Assembly: GCF_001570525.1 (NCBI RefSeq)
Contig: NZ_BBXC01000009.1
Span: 52,328-116,327 of the forward strand
DNA length: 64,000 nt
Source of the DNA: Herbidospora sakaeratensis
GTDB taxonomy: Bacteria; Actinomycetota; Actinomycetes; Streptosporangiales; Streptosporangiaceae
Reading direction: 5' to 3'
The notes beneath the pieces are model-generated. The model worked only from the letters and a program-made list of their open reading frames with translations. It was not told where the DNA came from and did no database searches. Every line of letters starts with the position of its first letter. Position 1 is the first letter of the stretch. Both the position numbers and the translations under genes were made by a program. Below, piece by piece: positions 17,994 to 27,761 of the stretch.

Positions 17994-18062
17994 TGTGCGG
18001 TCGGCGTGCGACTGGGCAGAGTACCCTCTTCCGACGTGGACATGCCCCCGGAGAGTGGACCA

Positions 18063-18962
18063 GTGGTGAGCGACAACCCCTACGTCACGATCGTGCTGCC
18101 CTGCTACAACGAGCAGGACCATGTGATCGACGAGGTCGAGCGCATCTGCGCGGCCATGGACTCCTCGGGCTACACCTACGAGCTCCTCGCCGTCGACGAC
18201 TGCTCGACCGACGCCACGCTGGAGAAGCTCCACGAGGCGGCGCCGCGCTACCCGAGCATGCGCATCCGCGCCTTCCACCGCAACGGCGGCGCGGGCACGG
18301 TCCGGCGCATCGGCTCGCAGGAGGCCCGGGGCGAGATCGTCGTGTGGACCGACGCCGACATGACGTACCCGAACGAGCGCATCCCCGAGCTGGTCCAGAT
18401 CCTTGAAAAGGACGCCACGATCGACCAGGTCGTCGGCGCGCGCACCTCCGAGGAGGGCTCGCACAAGCTGCTGCGGGTGCCGGCCAAGTTCGTGATCAGG
18501 AAGGTCGCCGAGCGGCTGGCGGGGCAGAAGATCCCCGACCTGAACTCGGGCCTGCGGGCGTTCCGCAAGTCGGTCGCCAGGCCCTATCTGCGGCTGCTGC
18601 CGCCCGGGTTCTCGTGCGTCACCACGATCACGCTGGCGTTCCTGTCGAACCAGCACGACGTCTACTACCTGCCGATCGACTACGCCAAGCGGGCCGGCAA
18701 GTCGAAGTTCAGCTTCTTCGGCGACGCCTACCGCTACATCCTGCAGGTGCTGCGGATGATCATGTACTTCAACCCGCTCAAGGTCCTGATGCCGCCGGCC
18801 CTGTGGCTGGTCGGCATCGGCCTGGTCAAGGGCGCCTACGACGTCGTCAACTACGGCTTCTACCTGACCAGCAACGCCATCGTGATCTTCCTGTCGGGCA
18901 TGCTCATCGGCTCGGTCGCGCTGCTGGCCGACCTGATCGTGCGATCCCGCGGCAACGAGTGA
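18063..18962 (+). CDS. Polyprenyl-phosphate glycosyltransferase (GT2, DPM1-like) with C-terminal membrane helices
   Basis: About 299 residues. The catalytic part reads VTIVLPCYNEQDHV, with LAVDDCSTDAT and the metal site WTDADMTYP (about residue 93), as in dolichyl-phosphate mannose and undecaprenyl-phosphate glucose synthases. The acceptor segment KIPDLNSGLRAFRK and KRAGKSKFSFFGD are also typical. Two C-terminal membrane helices follow (about 240-295). It should move a sugar from a nucleotide donor to polyprenyl phosphate for use by the GT-C-like enzymes upstream. The GTG at 18063 follows GGAGAG with 7 nt spacing. A leaderless GTG at 18036, 8 nt after TACCCT, is an alternative. It overlaps the next gene by one base (TGATG). 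Confidence 0.87.
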   Translation: MVSDNPYVTIVLPCYNEQDHVIDEVERICAAMDSSGYTYELLAVDDCSTDATLEKLHEAAPRYPSMRIRAFHRNGGAGTVRRIGSQEARGEIVVWTDADMTYPNERIPELVQILEKDATIDQVVGARTSEEGSHKLLRVPAKFVIRKVAERLAGQKIPDLNSGLRAFRKSVARPYLRLLPPGFSCVTTITLAFLSNQHDVYYLPIDYAKRAGKSKFSFFGDAYRYILQVLRMIMYFNPLKVLMPPALWLVGIGLVKGAYDVVNYGFYLTSNAIVIFLSGMLIGSVALLADLIVRSRGNE

Positions 18963-20020
18963 TGCGCGTCGCGATCGTCGGGCCGACCTTCCCCTACAAG
19001 GGCGGCGGCGCCCAGCACACGACCGAGCTCGCCCACCGCCTCGCGCGGGCCGGGCACGACGTCGTGATCGAGTCGTGGAAGGCGCAGTATCCGTCGTTCC
19101 TCTATCCGGGCGTGCAGACCATCGACACCCCCGAGGGCGAGCCCTACCCGGACACCCGGCGGCTGCTCGACTGGCGCCGCCCCGACGGCTGGGTGGCCTG
19201 CGGCCGCCGCCTGCGCGACGCCGACCTGGTGATCCTCACCGTGCTCAGCCCGGTCCAGGTGCCGCCCTACCTCGGCGTCCTGTACGGACTGCGCCGTCGG
19301 GCCCGGGTGATCGCGCTCTGCCACAACGTGCTGCCGCACGAGACCAAGCCCTACGACCGGCCGCTGATGAAGGCGCTGCTCGCCCGGGTCGACGGCGTGC
19401 TGGCCCACTCGGAGCCGCAGGCGGCGCTGGCGCGCGAGCTGGGGCAGCCGTTCGTGAAGGTGGCGCCCCTGCCGCCGCACCTGCCCTCGGCCGGGGCGAC
19501 CGGGGCGGGCGGGCTGAACCGGCGTTTGTTGTTCTTCGGCATCGTCCGGCCGTACAAGGGCCTCGACCTGCTGCTCCGCGCGCTGGCCCAGGTGCCCGAC
19601 GTGGCCCTGACCGTGGCCGGGGAGTTCTGGGGCGGTACGGAGGCCACCACGGCGCTGATCGGGGAGCTCGGCCTGGCCGACCGGGTCGAGCTGCGTCCCG
19701 GCTACGTGCCCGCCGACGACGTGCCGAAGTTGTTCGCCGGGGCCGACGCGCTCGTGTTGCCCTACCGGTCGGCGACCGCCTCCCAGAACGTGTGGCTCGG
19801 GCACGAACACGGTGTCCCGGTCATCGCCACCCGGGTCGGCGCGCTGGCCGACAATGTGACCGACGACGTCGACGGCCTGCTGGTCGAACCCGGCTCCGCC
19901 GACGCCCTCGCCGACACCCTGCGCCGGTTCTACGAACCGGGCACCCCCGAGCGTCTCCGGGCGGGCGTCAAGGCGGTCGACCCCGAGCCGTACTGGTCCG
20001 CCTATCTGGCCGCGCTCTGA
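18962..20020 (+). CDS. Family 4 glycosyltransferase (GT4)
   Basis: 352 residues in a GT-B fold. It begins MRVAIVGPTFPYKGGGAQHT, a glycine-rich acceptor-domain loop. The donor domain has LLFFGIVRPYKGLDLLLRAL and the region SATASQNVWLGHEHGVPVIATRVGAL. The Glu of the usual ExxxxxE motif is partly replaced (ASQNVWLGHEHG), which is seen in some mannosyltransferase-like GT4 enzymes. It is translationally coupled to the DPM1-like gene through TGATG and is followed 34 nt later by a methyltransferase. It probably extends the same surface glycan in the cytoplasm. Confidence 0.85.
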   Translation: MRVAIVGPTFPYKGGGAQHTTELAHRLARAGHDVVIESWKAQYPSFLYPGVQTIDTPEGEPYPDTRRLLDWRRPDGWVACGRRLRDADLVILTVLSPVQVPPYLGVLYGLRRRARVIALCHNVLPHETKPYDRPLMKALLARVDGVLAHSEPQAALARELGQPFVKVAPLPPHLPSAGATGAGGLNRRLLFFGIVRPYKGLDLLLRALAQVPDVALTVAGEFWGGTEATTALIGELGLADRVELRPGYVPADDVPKLFAGADALVLPYRSATASQNVWLGHEHGVPVIATRVGALADNVTDDVDGLLVEPGSADALADTLRRFYEPGTPERLRAGVKAVDPEPYWSAYLAAL

Positions 20021-20054
20021 GCGGCCGGCAGGTTCAGCAAGAGGAAGGACGCCC

Positions 20055-20906
20055 GTGGGCACCGAACGCGCCGCGCAACTGGAGTACTCCGAGTTCCAGT
20101 CGGCGATGCTCGACGAGGCCAAGCGCCGCCGCAAGGCCGCCAAGATCATCGCGGTGCTGGCCCACTTCCTGGGCCGCGGCGACCGCCCCCTGGAGGGCCT
20201 GACCGTCGCCGACATCGGCTGCTCGGCCGGGTTCATCGCCGACGAACTCGCCCTGGCCGGGGCCCGGCACACCTTCGGCATCGACATTGACGTCCCGGGC
20301 CTGCGCAAGGCCTCCGGACGCTTCGGCGAGCGGGTGGCGTTCGTCTGCGGCGACGGGACCCGGCTCCCGTTCCCCGACGGCTCGGTCGACGTCCTGGTCT
20401 TCAACCACATCTACGAGCACGTCGTCGACCCCGACGCGGTGATCGCCGACATGCACCGGGTGCTGGCCGACGACGGCGTGCTCTACCTGGGTCTCGGCAA
20501 CCGCCTCGGGATCATGGAACCCCACTACAAGCTGCCGTTCCTGTCCTACCTGCCGCCCCGCGCCGCCGACCGGTACGTCCGGGCGTTCGGCCGGGCCGAC
20601 AACTACTACGAGCGTTTCCGCACGCGGGCCGGCCTGCGCCGCATGCTGGCCGACTTCCACGTGTGGGACTACACGTTCCCAGTCCTGGCGACACCCGAGG
20701 CGTTCGCCGGGGGAGAGCTGTTCGCGGGCGCGGCCGGGAAGGCTGCCAAGGCGACCCTGGAGAAGGCGCCCCGGACGGCGCTGCGGGCGCTGCTGCCGAT
20801 CGTGCCCACCTACATCTGGGTGGCGACCAAGAGCGCGCGCCGCCCGGCGGGCATGACGTTGCCCCAGCCGCCGGAGTCGGTGCAGACCCGAGCTTCGGCG
20901 TCGTGA
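20055..20906 (+). CDS. Class I SAM-dependent methyltransferase
   Basis: 283 residues. The SAM site is VADIGCSAGFIADELA (motif I, about residue 50), with the acidic GIDID of motif II, CGDGTRLPFPDGSVDVLVFNHIYEHV (motifs III-IV) and the following VLADDGVLYLGLGN. This is the Methyltransf_11/UbiE-like pattern. The C-terminal 100 residues are basic and lack a clear domain. The GTG at 20055 follows GAGGAAGG. Its place between a GT4 gene and a flippase-like gene suggests methylation of a sugar or lipid intermediate in the glycan pathway; this is inference. It overlaps the next gene by four bases (GTGA). Confidence 0.85.
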   Translation: MGTERAAQLEYSEFQSAMLDEAKRRRKAAKIIAVLAHFLGRGDRPLEGLTVADIGCSAGFIADELALAGARHTFGIDIDVPGLRKASGRFGERVAFVCGDGTRLPFPDGSVDVLVFNHIYEHVVDPDAVIADMHRVLADDGVLYLGLGNRLGIMEPHYKLPFLSYLPPRAADRYVRAFGRADNYYERFRTRAGLRRMLADFHVWDYTFPVLATPEAFAGGELFAGAAGKAAKATLEKAPRTALRALLPIVPTYIWVATKSARRPAGMTLPQPPESVQTRASAS

Positions 20907-21919
20907 AAAAGGCGGATAAATCCGGCGTGACAGAGAACGGCCCCACCGCTCACGAGCCTGGCCGACACGCAGAGCTCGGCCAGACCTCCGAAGTGGCGCC
21001 GCCGCGTAAGCGGGTGCTCAGAAGGGTCGTCCGGTTCGGGTTTCTCGCCGTGGCCCTCGGGTTCGGGGTGTGGGCGGTCGTCTCGCAGTGGGAGGCGATC
21101 AGCGCCGGGCTGGCGCGGTTGTCGTGGCCGCTCCTCGGGGTGTCGCTGGTCGCGGTCGTCGGGGCGTTGCTGGCCGGGATGCTCATGTGGCGGGCGCTGC
21201 TGGCCGATCTCGGGTCGCCGCTGCGGCTGACCGACGCGGCGAAGATCTTCTTCATCGGGCAGCTCGGCAAGTACATCCCCGGCTCGGTCTGGCCGGTGCT
21301 GGCCCAGATGGAGATGGGCAAGGACCACGGCATCCCGCGGGCGCGGAGCGCGGCGGCCTTCTTCCTGACGTACCCGATCTATCTCGCGACCGGGCTGCTG
21401 GTCGCCGTGGCCACGTTGCCCGCCTTCGCGGGGGACTCGGTCTCCGGGTACGCCTGGTTGCTGCTCCTGCTGCCGGTTCTCGCCGTGGGGTTGCATCCGA
21501 AGGTCGTCAACGGGCTGCTGAACCTGGGGTTCCGGCTGCTCCGGCGGCCGCCGATGGAGCGGCCGCTGACCGCCAGAGGGGTGCTGACCTCCACCGGGTG
21601 GGCCTTCGCCGGGTGGGCCGCCTACGGGGCGCAGCTCGCGGTGATCGTCCACGGGCTGGGGGCGACCGGGCCGAGGGCCGTGGTGCTCAGCTTCGGGGCG
21701 TTCGCGCTCGCCTGGTGTCTCGGGTTCGTGTTCGTGCTGGCCCCGGCCGGGGCGGGGGTGCGGGAGGTCGCCATGGTGGCGGCGCTGGCCCCGGTGCTCG
21801 ACCAGGGGTCGGCCATCGCGGCGGCGCTGGTGTCGCGGGTGGTGGTCTCGGTGGGTGATCTGGTCTGTGCGGCCGTCGCGGGTTGGCGGGCCGGCAAAAC
21901 GGAAAAAACCGTGGAATAG
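20903..21919 (+). CDS. Flippase-like membrane protein (lysylphosphatidylglycerol synthase TM-domain family)
   Basis: 338 residues with a 45-residue polar N-terminus and about eight membrane helices. Segments such as FFIGQLGKYIPGSVWPVLAQMEMGK and the C-terminal FVLAPAGAGVREVAMVAAL match the LPG_synthase_TM/UPF0104 family, in which a conserved GxxxKYxPG segment is typical. Members are found in MprF and as standalone proteins with polysaccharide or polyprenyl-linked glycosylation genes, where a flippase role is proposed. The GTG at 20903 is coupled to the methyltransferase stop (GTGA); a GTG at 20927 is an alternative. It is the last gene of the run from 18063. Confidence 0.82.
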   Translation: MKKADKSGVTENGPTAHEPGRHAELGQTSEVAPPRKRVLRRVVRFGFLAVALGFGVWAVVSQWEAISAGLARLSWPLLGVSLVAVVGALLAGMLMWRALLADLGSPLRLTDAAKIFFIGQLGKYIPGSVWPVLAQMEMGKDHGIPRARSAAAFFLTYPIYLATGLLVAVATLPAFAGDSVSGYAWLLLLLPVLAVGLHPKVVNGLLNLGFRLLRRPPMERPLTARGVLTSTGWAFAGWAAYGAQLAVIVHGLGATGPRAVVLSFGAFALAWCLGFVFVLAPAGAGVREVAMVAALAPVLDQGSAIAAALVSRVVVSVGDLVCAAVAGWRAGKTEKTVE

Positions 21920-22040
21920 CTACGGAATGCGGTCCTGGAACGCGCGAATCGTGTGATTTCGCCCAGGATTGGCGTTCCAGGCGGCCTACAGTGAGGGACG
22001 AGGGCGAATTCTTCGCCGCGCGTTGAGGGGAGCGATCTCG

Positions 22041-23168
22041 TTGAAACCCCGAGTGCTCGTTGACGCCGCGGCCGTTCCGGCCGACCGAGGCGCCCTGATC
22101 CGCTACGTCGACGGGTTGCTCGCCGCGCTCGACCGGCAGGGCGCCGACCTCGTCATCGTCTGCCAGCGGGCCGACGCCGAACGGTACGCCCGGCTCGCCC
22201 CCGGCGCGGAGATCATGCCCGGCCCCCACGCCATCGCCAACCGGGGCGCCCGCCTCGTCTGGGAGCAGACCGGGGTGCCGCTGCTGGCCCAGAAGGTCGG
22301 CGCAGACGTGATCCACGCGCCCTTCTACTCGGTGCCGCTGCGCTCCGAGGTGCCGAGCGTGGTGACCGTCCACGACGTCGCCTGCTTCACCGAGGCCGAC
22401 CAGTACGAGTCCGACCGCGCCGCCTTCTTCCGCTCGGCCACCAAGACCGCCGTCCGGGCCGCCCGCCGGGTGATCACCCCGTCGAAGGCCACCCGCGACG
22501 AGCTCATCCGGGTCGTCGGCGCCGACCCCACCCGCATCGACGTCGCCTACCACGGCGTCGACCCCGACCTGTTCCACCCGCCGGCCGAGGCCGAGATCCG
22601 CCGGGTGACCAGCCGCCTGGGCGTGCACGGCCGTCCCTACATCGCGTTCGTCGGCCCGGCCGAACCGCGCAAGAACGCGCCCAACCTGATCAGGGGCTTC
22701 GCCAAGGCCGTCGAGGGCCGGGAGAACCCGCCCGCGCTGGTCATCGCCGGGCCCGCCGAGAGCGGCCGGGAGGTCGAGGCGGCCATGCGGTCGCTGCCCG
22801 AGGGCGTCACCGTCGTCCGGACCGGCTACCTGCCGTTCGGCGACCTGGCCGGGTTCTACGGCGGCGCGCTGGTCGCCGCCTTCCCGTCGCGGTGCGAGGG
22901 GTTCGGCATGCCCGTGCTGGAGGCGATGGCGTGCGGCGCGCCGGTCCTGACGACGCGGCGCACGTCTCTCCCGGAGGTCGGCGGGGACGCGGTGGCGTAC
23001 ACCGAACCCGACTCGGAGAGCATCGGGGCGGCGCTGCGGAGCCTGCTCGATTCACCCGCCAGACGCGTCGAATTGGGCGCCGCGGGGCTCGCGAGAAGCC
23101 GCGAATTCACGTGGCAGATGTCCGCGCACGCACATCTGGTTTCCTATCGGCGTGCGACGGAACATTGA
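22041..23168 (+). CDS. Family 4 glycosyltransferase (GT4, mannosyltransferase-like)
   Basis: 375 residues in a GT-B fold. Recognisable parts are VTVHDVACFTEADQY, the hinge DVAYHGVDPDLFHPP, the donor-domain start YIAFVGPAEPRKNAPNLI, and FPSRCEGFGMPVLEAMACGAPVLTTRRTSLPEVGGDA, whose EGFGMPVLEAMA carries the ExxxxxxxE nucleotide-sugar motif. This is a full GT4 (WbaZ/MtfB-like) active site. I chose the TTG at 22041 because GAGGGGAG sits 8 nt upstream; the frame is open further upstream without a ribosome site. It lies immediately before manC, so GDP-mannose is a plausible donor. Confidence 0.87.
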   Translation: MKPRVLVDAAAVPADRGALIRYVDGLLAALDRQGADLVIVCQRADAERYARLAPGAEIMPGPHAIANRGARLVWEQTGVPLLAQKVGADVIHAPFYSVPLRSEVPSVVTVHDVACFTEADQYESDRAAFFRSATKTAVRAARRVITPSKATRDELIRVVGADPTRIDVAYHGVDPDLFHPPAEAEIRRVTSRLGVHGRPYIAFVGPAEPRKNAPNLIRGFAKAVEGRENPPALVIAGPAESGREVEAAMRSLPEGVTVVRTGYLPFGDLAGFYGGALVAAFPSRCEGFGMPVLEAMACGAPVLTTRRTSLPEVGGDAVAYTEPDSESIGAALRSLLDSPARRVELGAAGLARSREFTWQMSAHAHLVSYRRATEH

Positions 23169-23170
23169 GT

Positions 23171-23176
23171 TAGCCT
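23171..23176 (+). promoter_or_regulatory. -10 element of a likely leaderless manC transcript
   Basis: TAGCCT lies 7 nt before the GTG start of manC and just after the preceding stop codon. This spacing is typical of actinomycete leaderless mRNAs. No clear -35 is seen. Confidence 0.45.
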
Positions 23177-23183
23177 CGCCCAT

Positions 23184-24287
23184 GTGACGGAGCCTTCTTT
23201 GCCCCAGCCCGGTCAGCTTGAGGCGATTCTCCTGGTCGGCGGGCAGGGGACGCGGCTACGCCCGCTGACCCTCTTCACCCCCAAACCCCTGCTGCCCACG
23301 GCCGGAGTGCCGTTCCTCGCCCACCAGCTCGCCAAGGCGCGGGCCTGCGGAGTGACCCGGATCGTCTTCGCGACGTCCTACAAGGCCGAGATGTTCGCCG
23401 AGGCGTTCGGCGACGGGTCGGCGTTCGGTCTCGAGATCGTCTACATGACCGAGGAGACCCCGCTCGGCACCGGCGGCGCGATCCGCAACGCGGCCGAGGC
23501 GCTGACCGTCCCCGGCGACGCGCCGGTGCTGGTGCTCAACGGCGACATCCTGTCGGGCCACGACATCTCCGCCCAGGTCGCCCGGCACGTCGAGGCCGGC
23601 GCCGCCGTCACGCTCCACCTCACCGAGGTCGACGACCCGTCGCGGTTCGGCTGCGTGCCGACCGACGAACAGGGCCGCGTGACGGCGTTCCTGGAGAAGA
23701 CCCCCAATCCCGTGACGAACCGGATCAACGCCGGCTGCTACGTCTTCACACGGTCGGTCATCGACACGATCCCGTTCGGCGAGGTCGTCTCGGTCGAGCG
23801 GCAGACCTTCCCCGGCCTCATCGAGTCGGGCCACACCGTCCTGGGCTTCGCCGACTCCTCCTACTGGCTCGACGTGGGCACGCCGGCGGCGTTCGTGCAG
23901 GGCTCCGCCGATCTGGTCCGCGGCCTGCTCGCCTCCCCCGCCCTCCCGGGCGCACCGGGTGAGGCGCTGCTGCTCGACGGCGCGACCGTGTCGCCCGAGG
24001 CCAAGGTCACCGGCGGTTCGGTGATCGGGGCCAGGGCCGCCGTGGGGGCCGGGGCGACCGTGCGCGGTAGCGTGGTGGCCGACGGCGCGGCCATCGCGCC
24101 CGGCGCGACGGTGATCGACTCGGTGATCGGGGCCGGTGCCACCATCTGCGCGGGGGTCGTGGTGCGCGAGGCGGTCGTCGGCGACAGGGCGTCCATCGGG
24201 GCGCGCAACGAACTGACGGCGGGAGCCCGGGTCTGGCCCGGCGTCGACCTGCCGGAATGCGCGGTGAGATTCTCCAGCGATGCCTGA
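23184..24287 (+). CDS. manC: Mannose-1-phosphate guanylyltransferase (GDP-mannose pyrophosphorylase)
   Basis: 367 residues. The N-terminal nucleotidyltransferase (1-230) has ILLVGGQGTRLRPLTLFTPKPLLP, with the G-G-x-G-x-R-L loop and conserved Lys, plus LVLNGDILSG for metal binding. The C-terminal 110 residues are hexapeptide repeats of a left-handed beta-helix (from VSPEAKVTGGSVIG to SIGARNELTAG). It makes GDP-mannose from GTP and mannose-1-phosphate in the cytoplasm, feeding mannosyltransferases and polyprenyl-phosphate mannose. It matches the position of Rv3264c near fbiA/fbiB. ManB (37264) and the SIS isomerase (38777) would supply its substrate. Overlaps the following glycosylase gene by 8 nt. 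Confidence 0.9.
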   Translation: MTEPSLPQPGQLEAILLVGGQGTRLRPLTLFTPKPLLPTAGVPFLAHQLAKARACGVTRIVFATSYKAEMFAEAFGDGSAFGLEIVYMTEETPLGTGGAIRNAAEALTVPGDAPVLVLNGDILSGHDISAQVARHVEAGAAVTLHLTEVDDPSRFGCVPTDEQGRVTAFLEKTPNPVTNRINAGCYVFTRSVIDTIPFGEVVSVERQTFPGLIESGHTVLGFADSSYWLDVGTPAAFVQGSADLVRGLLASPALPGAPGEALLLDGATVSPEAKVTGGSVIGARAAVGAGATVRGSVVADGAAIAPGATVIDSVIGAGATICAGVVVREAVVGDRASIGARNELTAGARVWPGVDLPECAVRFSSDA

Positions 24288-25203
24288 ACGAAGCTGGCGC
24301 CCCGACGGCCCCCTGAACCTGGGGCTGACGGTGGCGCCGCACCGGCACGGCTCGGGCGACCCCGTCTGGCAGACCACGCCCGACGGGGCGCTCTGGCGCG
24401 CCTGCCTGACCCCCGAAGGCCCCGGAACACTCCGGATCTCCGTCGTCGCGGGCCAGGTCCACGGCCTGGCGTGGGGGCTGGGGGCCGAATGGCTCCTGGA
24501 GACGATGCCCGACCTGCTCGGCGCGGGCGACGACCCGGCCGGGTTCGGCGTGCTGCTCGACGCCATGGGCGACGACCCGGTCGCCGCGTTCCTGAAGAGG
24601 CTGCACCTGCGGGCCTCCGGCCTGCGGATCGGCCGGGCCGGACGCGTATTCGAGGCGCTGGTGCCGGCCGTGCTGGAGCAGAAGGTGGTGGGCCGGGAGG
24701 CGTTCCGGGCCTGGCGCTGGCTGGTCCGCAAGTACGGCGACCCCGCCCCCGGGCCGGGCCCCGAAGGGCTGCGGGTGCCGCCGTCGGCCGACACCTGGCG
24801 GCTCGTGCCGTCGTGGGACTGGCACCGGGCGGGGGCGGAGGCCGTACGGGCCCGCACGATCGTCAACGCGGCCCGCCACGAGGGGAAGCTGGAGACGGCG
24901 AGCACCACGTGGGAGGCCGACCGCCTGCTCCGGGCCCTGCCCGGCATCGGCGTCTGGACCTCCGCCGAGATCCGCCAGCGGGCCTGGGGCGACGCCGACG
25001 CCCCCAGCGTGGGCGACTTCCACATCCCCGGCCTGGTCGGCTTCGCCTTCACCGGCGAGAAGACCGACGACGAGGGCATGCTGCGGCTGCTCGAACCCTT
25101 CGCCGGGCACCGCCACCGGGTGGTCCGGCTGATCGAACTCAGCGGGCGCCGCCCGCCGGGCCGGGGCCCGCGCATGGCTCCCCGCGACTACCGCGAATTC
25201 TGA
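24280..25203 (+). CDS. AlkA-type DNA-3-methyladenine glycosylase (HhH-GPD family)
   Basis: 307 residues. The helix-hairpin-helix is LPGIGVWTSAEIRQRAWGD (about 227-245), followed by the catalytic Asp246 in VGDFH. An N-terminal beta-rich domain of about 100 residues fits AlkA. Such enzymes remove alkylated bases from DNA. There are no Cys ligands for an Fe-S cluster. The ATG overlaps the end of manC by 8 nt, so the two are probably co-transcribed. Confidence 0.85.
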   Translation: MPERSWRPDGPLNLGLTVAPHRHGSGDPVWQTTPDGALWRACLTPEGPGTLRISVVAGQVHGLAWGLGAEWLLETMPDLLGAGDDPAGFGVLLDAMGDDPVAAFLKRLHLRASGLRIGRAGRVFEALVPAVLEQKVVGREAFRAWRWLVRKYGDPAPGPGPEGLRVPPSADTWRLVPSWDWHRAGAEAVRARTIVNAARHEGKLETASTTWEADRLLRALPGIGVWTSAEIRQRAWGDADAPSVGDFHIPGLVGFAFTGEKTDDEGMLRLLEPFAGHRHRVVRLIELSGRRPPGRGPRMAPRDYREF

Positions 25204-25209
25204 TCACCG

Positions 25210-25215
25210 TAGTGT
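25210..25215 (+). promoter_or_regulatory. -10 element of a likely leaderless fbiC transcript
   Basis: TAGTGT lies 6 nt before the ATG of fbiC, in the 18-nt gap after the glycosylase gene. No ribosome site is present, which favours a leaderless start. Confidence 0.4.
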
Positions 25216-25221
25216 GCAGGT

Positions 25222-27753
25222 ATGACGGCAGCAATGCGGCGGGCGCTGGCACGCGCGCGCGACGGCAAGACGATCGACGTGGCCGAGGCGGCCATCCTCC
25301 TGGAAGCCCGCGGCGCCGACCTCGACGCCCTGCTCGACCACGCCTCCCGGGTCCGCGACGCGGGCCTGGAGGCGGCGGGCCGCCCCGGAGTGATCACCTA
25401 CAGCCGCAAAGTGTTCATCCCGCTGACGCGGCTCTGCCGCGACCGTTGCGGCTACTGCACCTTCGCGACCGCCCCCGCCAAGCTGCCGAGCGCGTTCCTG
25501 TCTCCCGACGAGGTGCTGGCCATCGCCCGTGAGGGCGCCGCGATGGGCTGCAAGGAGGCCCTGTTCACGCTGGGCGACCGCCCGGAGGACCGCTGGCCGG
25601 CCGCCCGCGAGTGGCTCGACGCCCACGGCTACGACGACACCCTCTCCTATGTGCGCGCCATGGCGATCCGGGTGCTGGAGGAGACCGGCCTGCTGCCCCA
25701 CCTCAACCCGGGGGTGCTGACCTGGCGCGACTTCCAGCGCCTCAAGCCGGTCGCGCCGTCGATGGGCATGATGCTGGAGACGACCTCGACGGCCCTGTTC
25801 ACCGAGAAGGGCGGCGCCCACTACGGCTCGCCCGACAAGGATCCGGCCGTCCGCCTGCGCGTGCTCGAAGACGCCGGTCGCTCGAACGTGCCGTTCACCA
25901 CGGGCATCCTGATCGGCATCGGCGAGACGATCCTCGACCGGGCCGAGTCGATCTTCGCGATCCGCCGGGTGGCGCGCGAGTACGGCGGCGTCCAGGAGGT
26001 GATCGTGCAGAACTTCCGCGCCAAGCCCGACACCGCGATGCGCGGCCTGCCCGACGCCGACCTGCAGGAACTGGCCGCGACGATCGCGGTGACCCGCATG
26101 GTGCTGGGCCCCCGCATGCGCGTGCAGGCCCCGCCGAACCTCATCGGCGACGAGTACGCCCTGATGATCCGCGCCGGCATCGACGACTGGGGCGGCGTCT
26201 CCCCGCTGACCCCCGACCACGTGAACCCCGAACGCCCCTGGCCGATGATCGACGCGCTCGCCGAACGCACCGCCGAGGTGGGCTTCGACCTGCGGGAACG
26301 CCTGACGATCTACCCCGAGTACGTCCGCGCCGGCGAACCCTGGCTCGACCCCCGCCTGAGCGCTCACGTGGCCGCGCTGGCCGGCCCCGACGGCATGGCG
26401 CTCGACGTGAATCCGGTGGGCCGCCCCTGGCAGGAGCCCGACGGCGGGTTCGTCGCGTCGGGCCGGGTCGACCTGCACACCGAGGTCGACACCACCGGCC
26501 GCACGGGCGACCGCCGCGACGACTTCGACCACGTCTACGGCGACTGGGACGCGCTGCGAGACCGCCTCCCCACGGCCGTGCCGATGACCGGCGACGGCGC
26601 CGAGGCGCTGCGCCAGGCCGCCCGCGACCCCCTGGCGCTGACCGACGCGCAGGCCGAGGCGCTGCTGGGCCTGACCGGCGAGGCGCTCGACGAACTGTGC
26701 GCCCTGGCCGACGGCCTGCGCCGCGAGGTCAACGGCGACGACGTCACCTACGTCGTCAACCGGAACATCAACTTCACCAACGTCTGCTACACCGGCTGCC
26801 GTTTCTGCGCCTTCGCCCAGCGCCGCACCGACGCCGACGCGTACACCCTGAGCCTCGACCAGGTCGCCGACCGCGCCGAGGAGGCGTGGGCGGCCGGCGC
26901 GACCGAGGTGTGCATGCAGGGCGGCATCCACCCCGACCTGCCCGGCAGCGCCTACTTCGACATCGCGCGGGCGGTCAAGGCCCGGGTGCCGGGCATCCAC
27001 GTGCACGCCTTCTCCCCGATGGAGGTCATCAACGGCGCCAGTCGGACTAACCTGTCGATCGAAGACTGGCTGACCGCCGCCCGCGAGGCCGGCGTCGACT
27101 CCCTGCCCGGCACGGCGGCCGAGATCCTCGACGACGAGGTGCGCTGGGTGCTGACCAAGGGCAAACTGCCCGCCCGCGAGTGGATCGACGTCATCACCAC
27201 GGCCCACAAGGTCGGCATCCCGACGACCTCGACGATGATGTACGGCCACGTCGACACGCACGCCCACTGGGTCAAGCACATCCGGCTGATCCGCCGGCTC
27301 CAGGAGGAGACGGGCGGCTTCAGCGAGTTCGTGCTGCTCCCGTTCGTGCACCACAGCGCCCCCATCTACCTGGCCGGCATCGCCCGCCCGGGGCCGACGG
27401 CCGCCGAGAACCGCGCGGTCCACGCGGTGTCGCGGCTGCTGCTGCACGGCGCGATCGACAACATCCAGTGCTCGTGGGTGAAGCTCCAGGACGACCTGTG
27501 CCGCCAGGTGCTGGCCGGGGGAGTGAACGACATCGGCGGCACGCTGATGGAGGAGACGATCAGCCGCATGGCGGGGTCGGAGAACGGGTCGTACAAGACC
27601 ATCTCCGAGCTGCGCGCGATGGTCGAGGTCAGCGGCCGTCCGCTGCGCCAGCGCACCACCGAGTACGGCGTCCCGTCACCCGAGCGCCGCGCGGCGGCGG
27701 AGGCGAGTGACGGGGTGTGCGCGAGCGTGCGGCGGGTGCTGCCCGTGGTGTGA
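25222..27753 (+). CDS. fbiC: FO synthase (fused CofG-CofH radical SAM enzyme), coenzyme F420 biosynthesis
   Basis: 843 residues, the length of actinobacterial FbiC. The N-terminal CofG half has the radical-SAM cluster C72xxxC76xxC79 (CRDRCGYC). The CofH half has a second CxxxCxxC at C522, C526, C529 (CYTGCRFC). It joins 5-amino-6-ribitylamino-uracil and tyrosine to make FO, the deazaflavin core of F420. Both Fe-S sites are intact, so the enzyme should be functional. The gene is convergent with fbiB, with only 8 nt between the stops. The start has a -10 element 6 nt upstream. Confidence 0.96.
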   Translation: MTAAMRRALARARDGKTIDVAEAAILLEARGADLDALLDHASRVRDAGLEAAGRPGVITYSRKVFIPLTRLCRDRCGYCTFATAPAKLPSAFLSPDEVLAIAREGAAMGCKEALFTLGDRPEDRWPAAREWLDAHGYDDTLSYVRAMAIRVLEETGLLPHLNPGVLTWRDFQRLKPVAPSMGMMLETTSTALFTEKGGAHYGSPDKDPAVRLRVLEDAGRSNVPFTTGILIGIGETILDRAESIFAIRRVAREYGGVQEVIVQNFRAKPDTAMRGLPDADLQELAATIAVTRMVLGPRMRVQAPPNLIGDEYALMIRAGIDDWGGVSPLTPDHVNPERPWPMIDALAERTAEVGFDLRERLTIYPEYVRAGEPWLDPRLSAHVAALAGPDGMALDVNPVGRPWQEPDGGFVASGRVDLHTEVDTTGRTGDRRDDFDHVYGDWDALRDRLPTAVPMTGDGAEALRQAARDPLALTDAQAEALLGLTGEALDELCALADGLRREVNGDDVTYVVNRNINFTNVCYTGCRFCAFAQRRTDADAYTLSLDQVADRAEEAWAAGATEVCMQGGIHPDLPGSAYFDIARAVKARVPGIHVHAFSPMEVINGASRTNLSIEDWLTAAREAGVDSLPGTAAEILDDEVRWVLTKGKLPAREWIDVITTAHKVGIPTTSTMMYGHVDTHAHWVKHIRLIRRLQEETGGFSEFVLLPFVHHSAPIYLAGIARPGPTAAENRAVHAVSRLLLHGAIDNIQCSWVKLQDDLCRQVLAGGVNDIGGTLMEETISRMAGSENGSYKTISELRAMVEVSGRPLRQRTTEYGVPSPERRAAAEASDGVCASVRRVLPVV

Positions 27754-27761
27754 CCGGTGCT

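Noticed and set aside
16185..18656. Long minus-strand open frame opposite the GT-C-like and DPM1-like genes
   Set aside because: Biased Arg/Gly/His/Asp composition without motifs; the plus strand has clear membrane and GT2 proteins.
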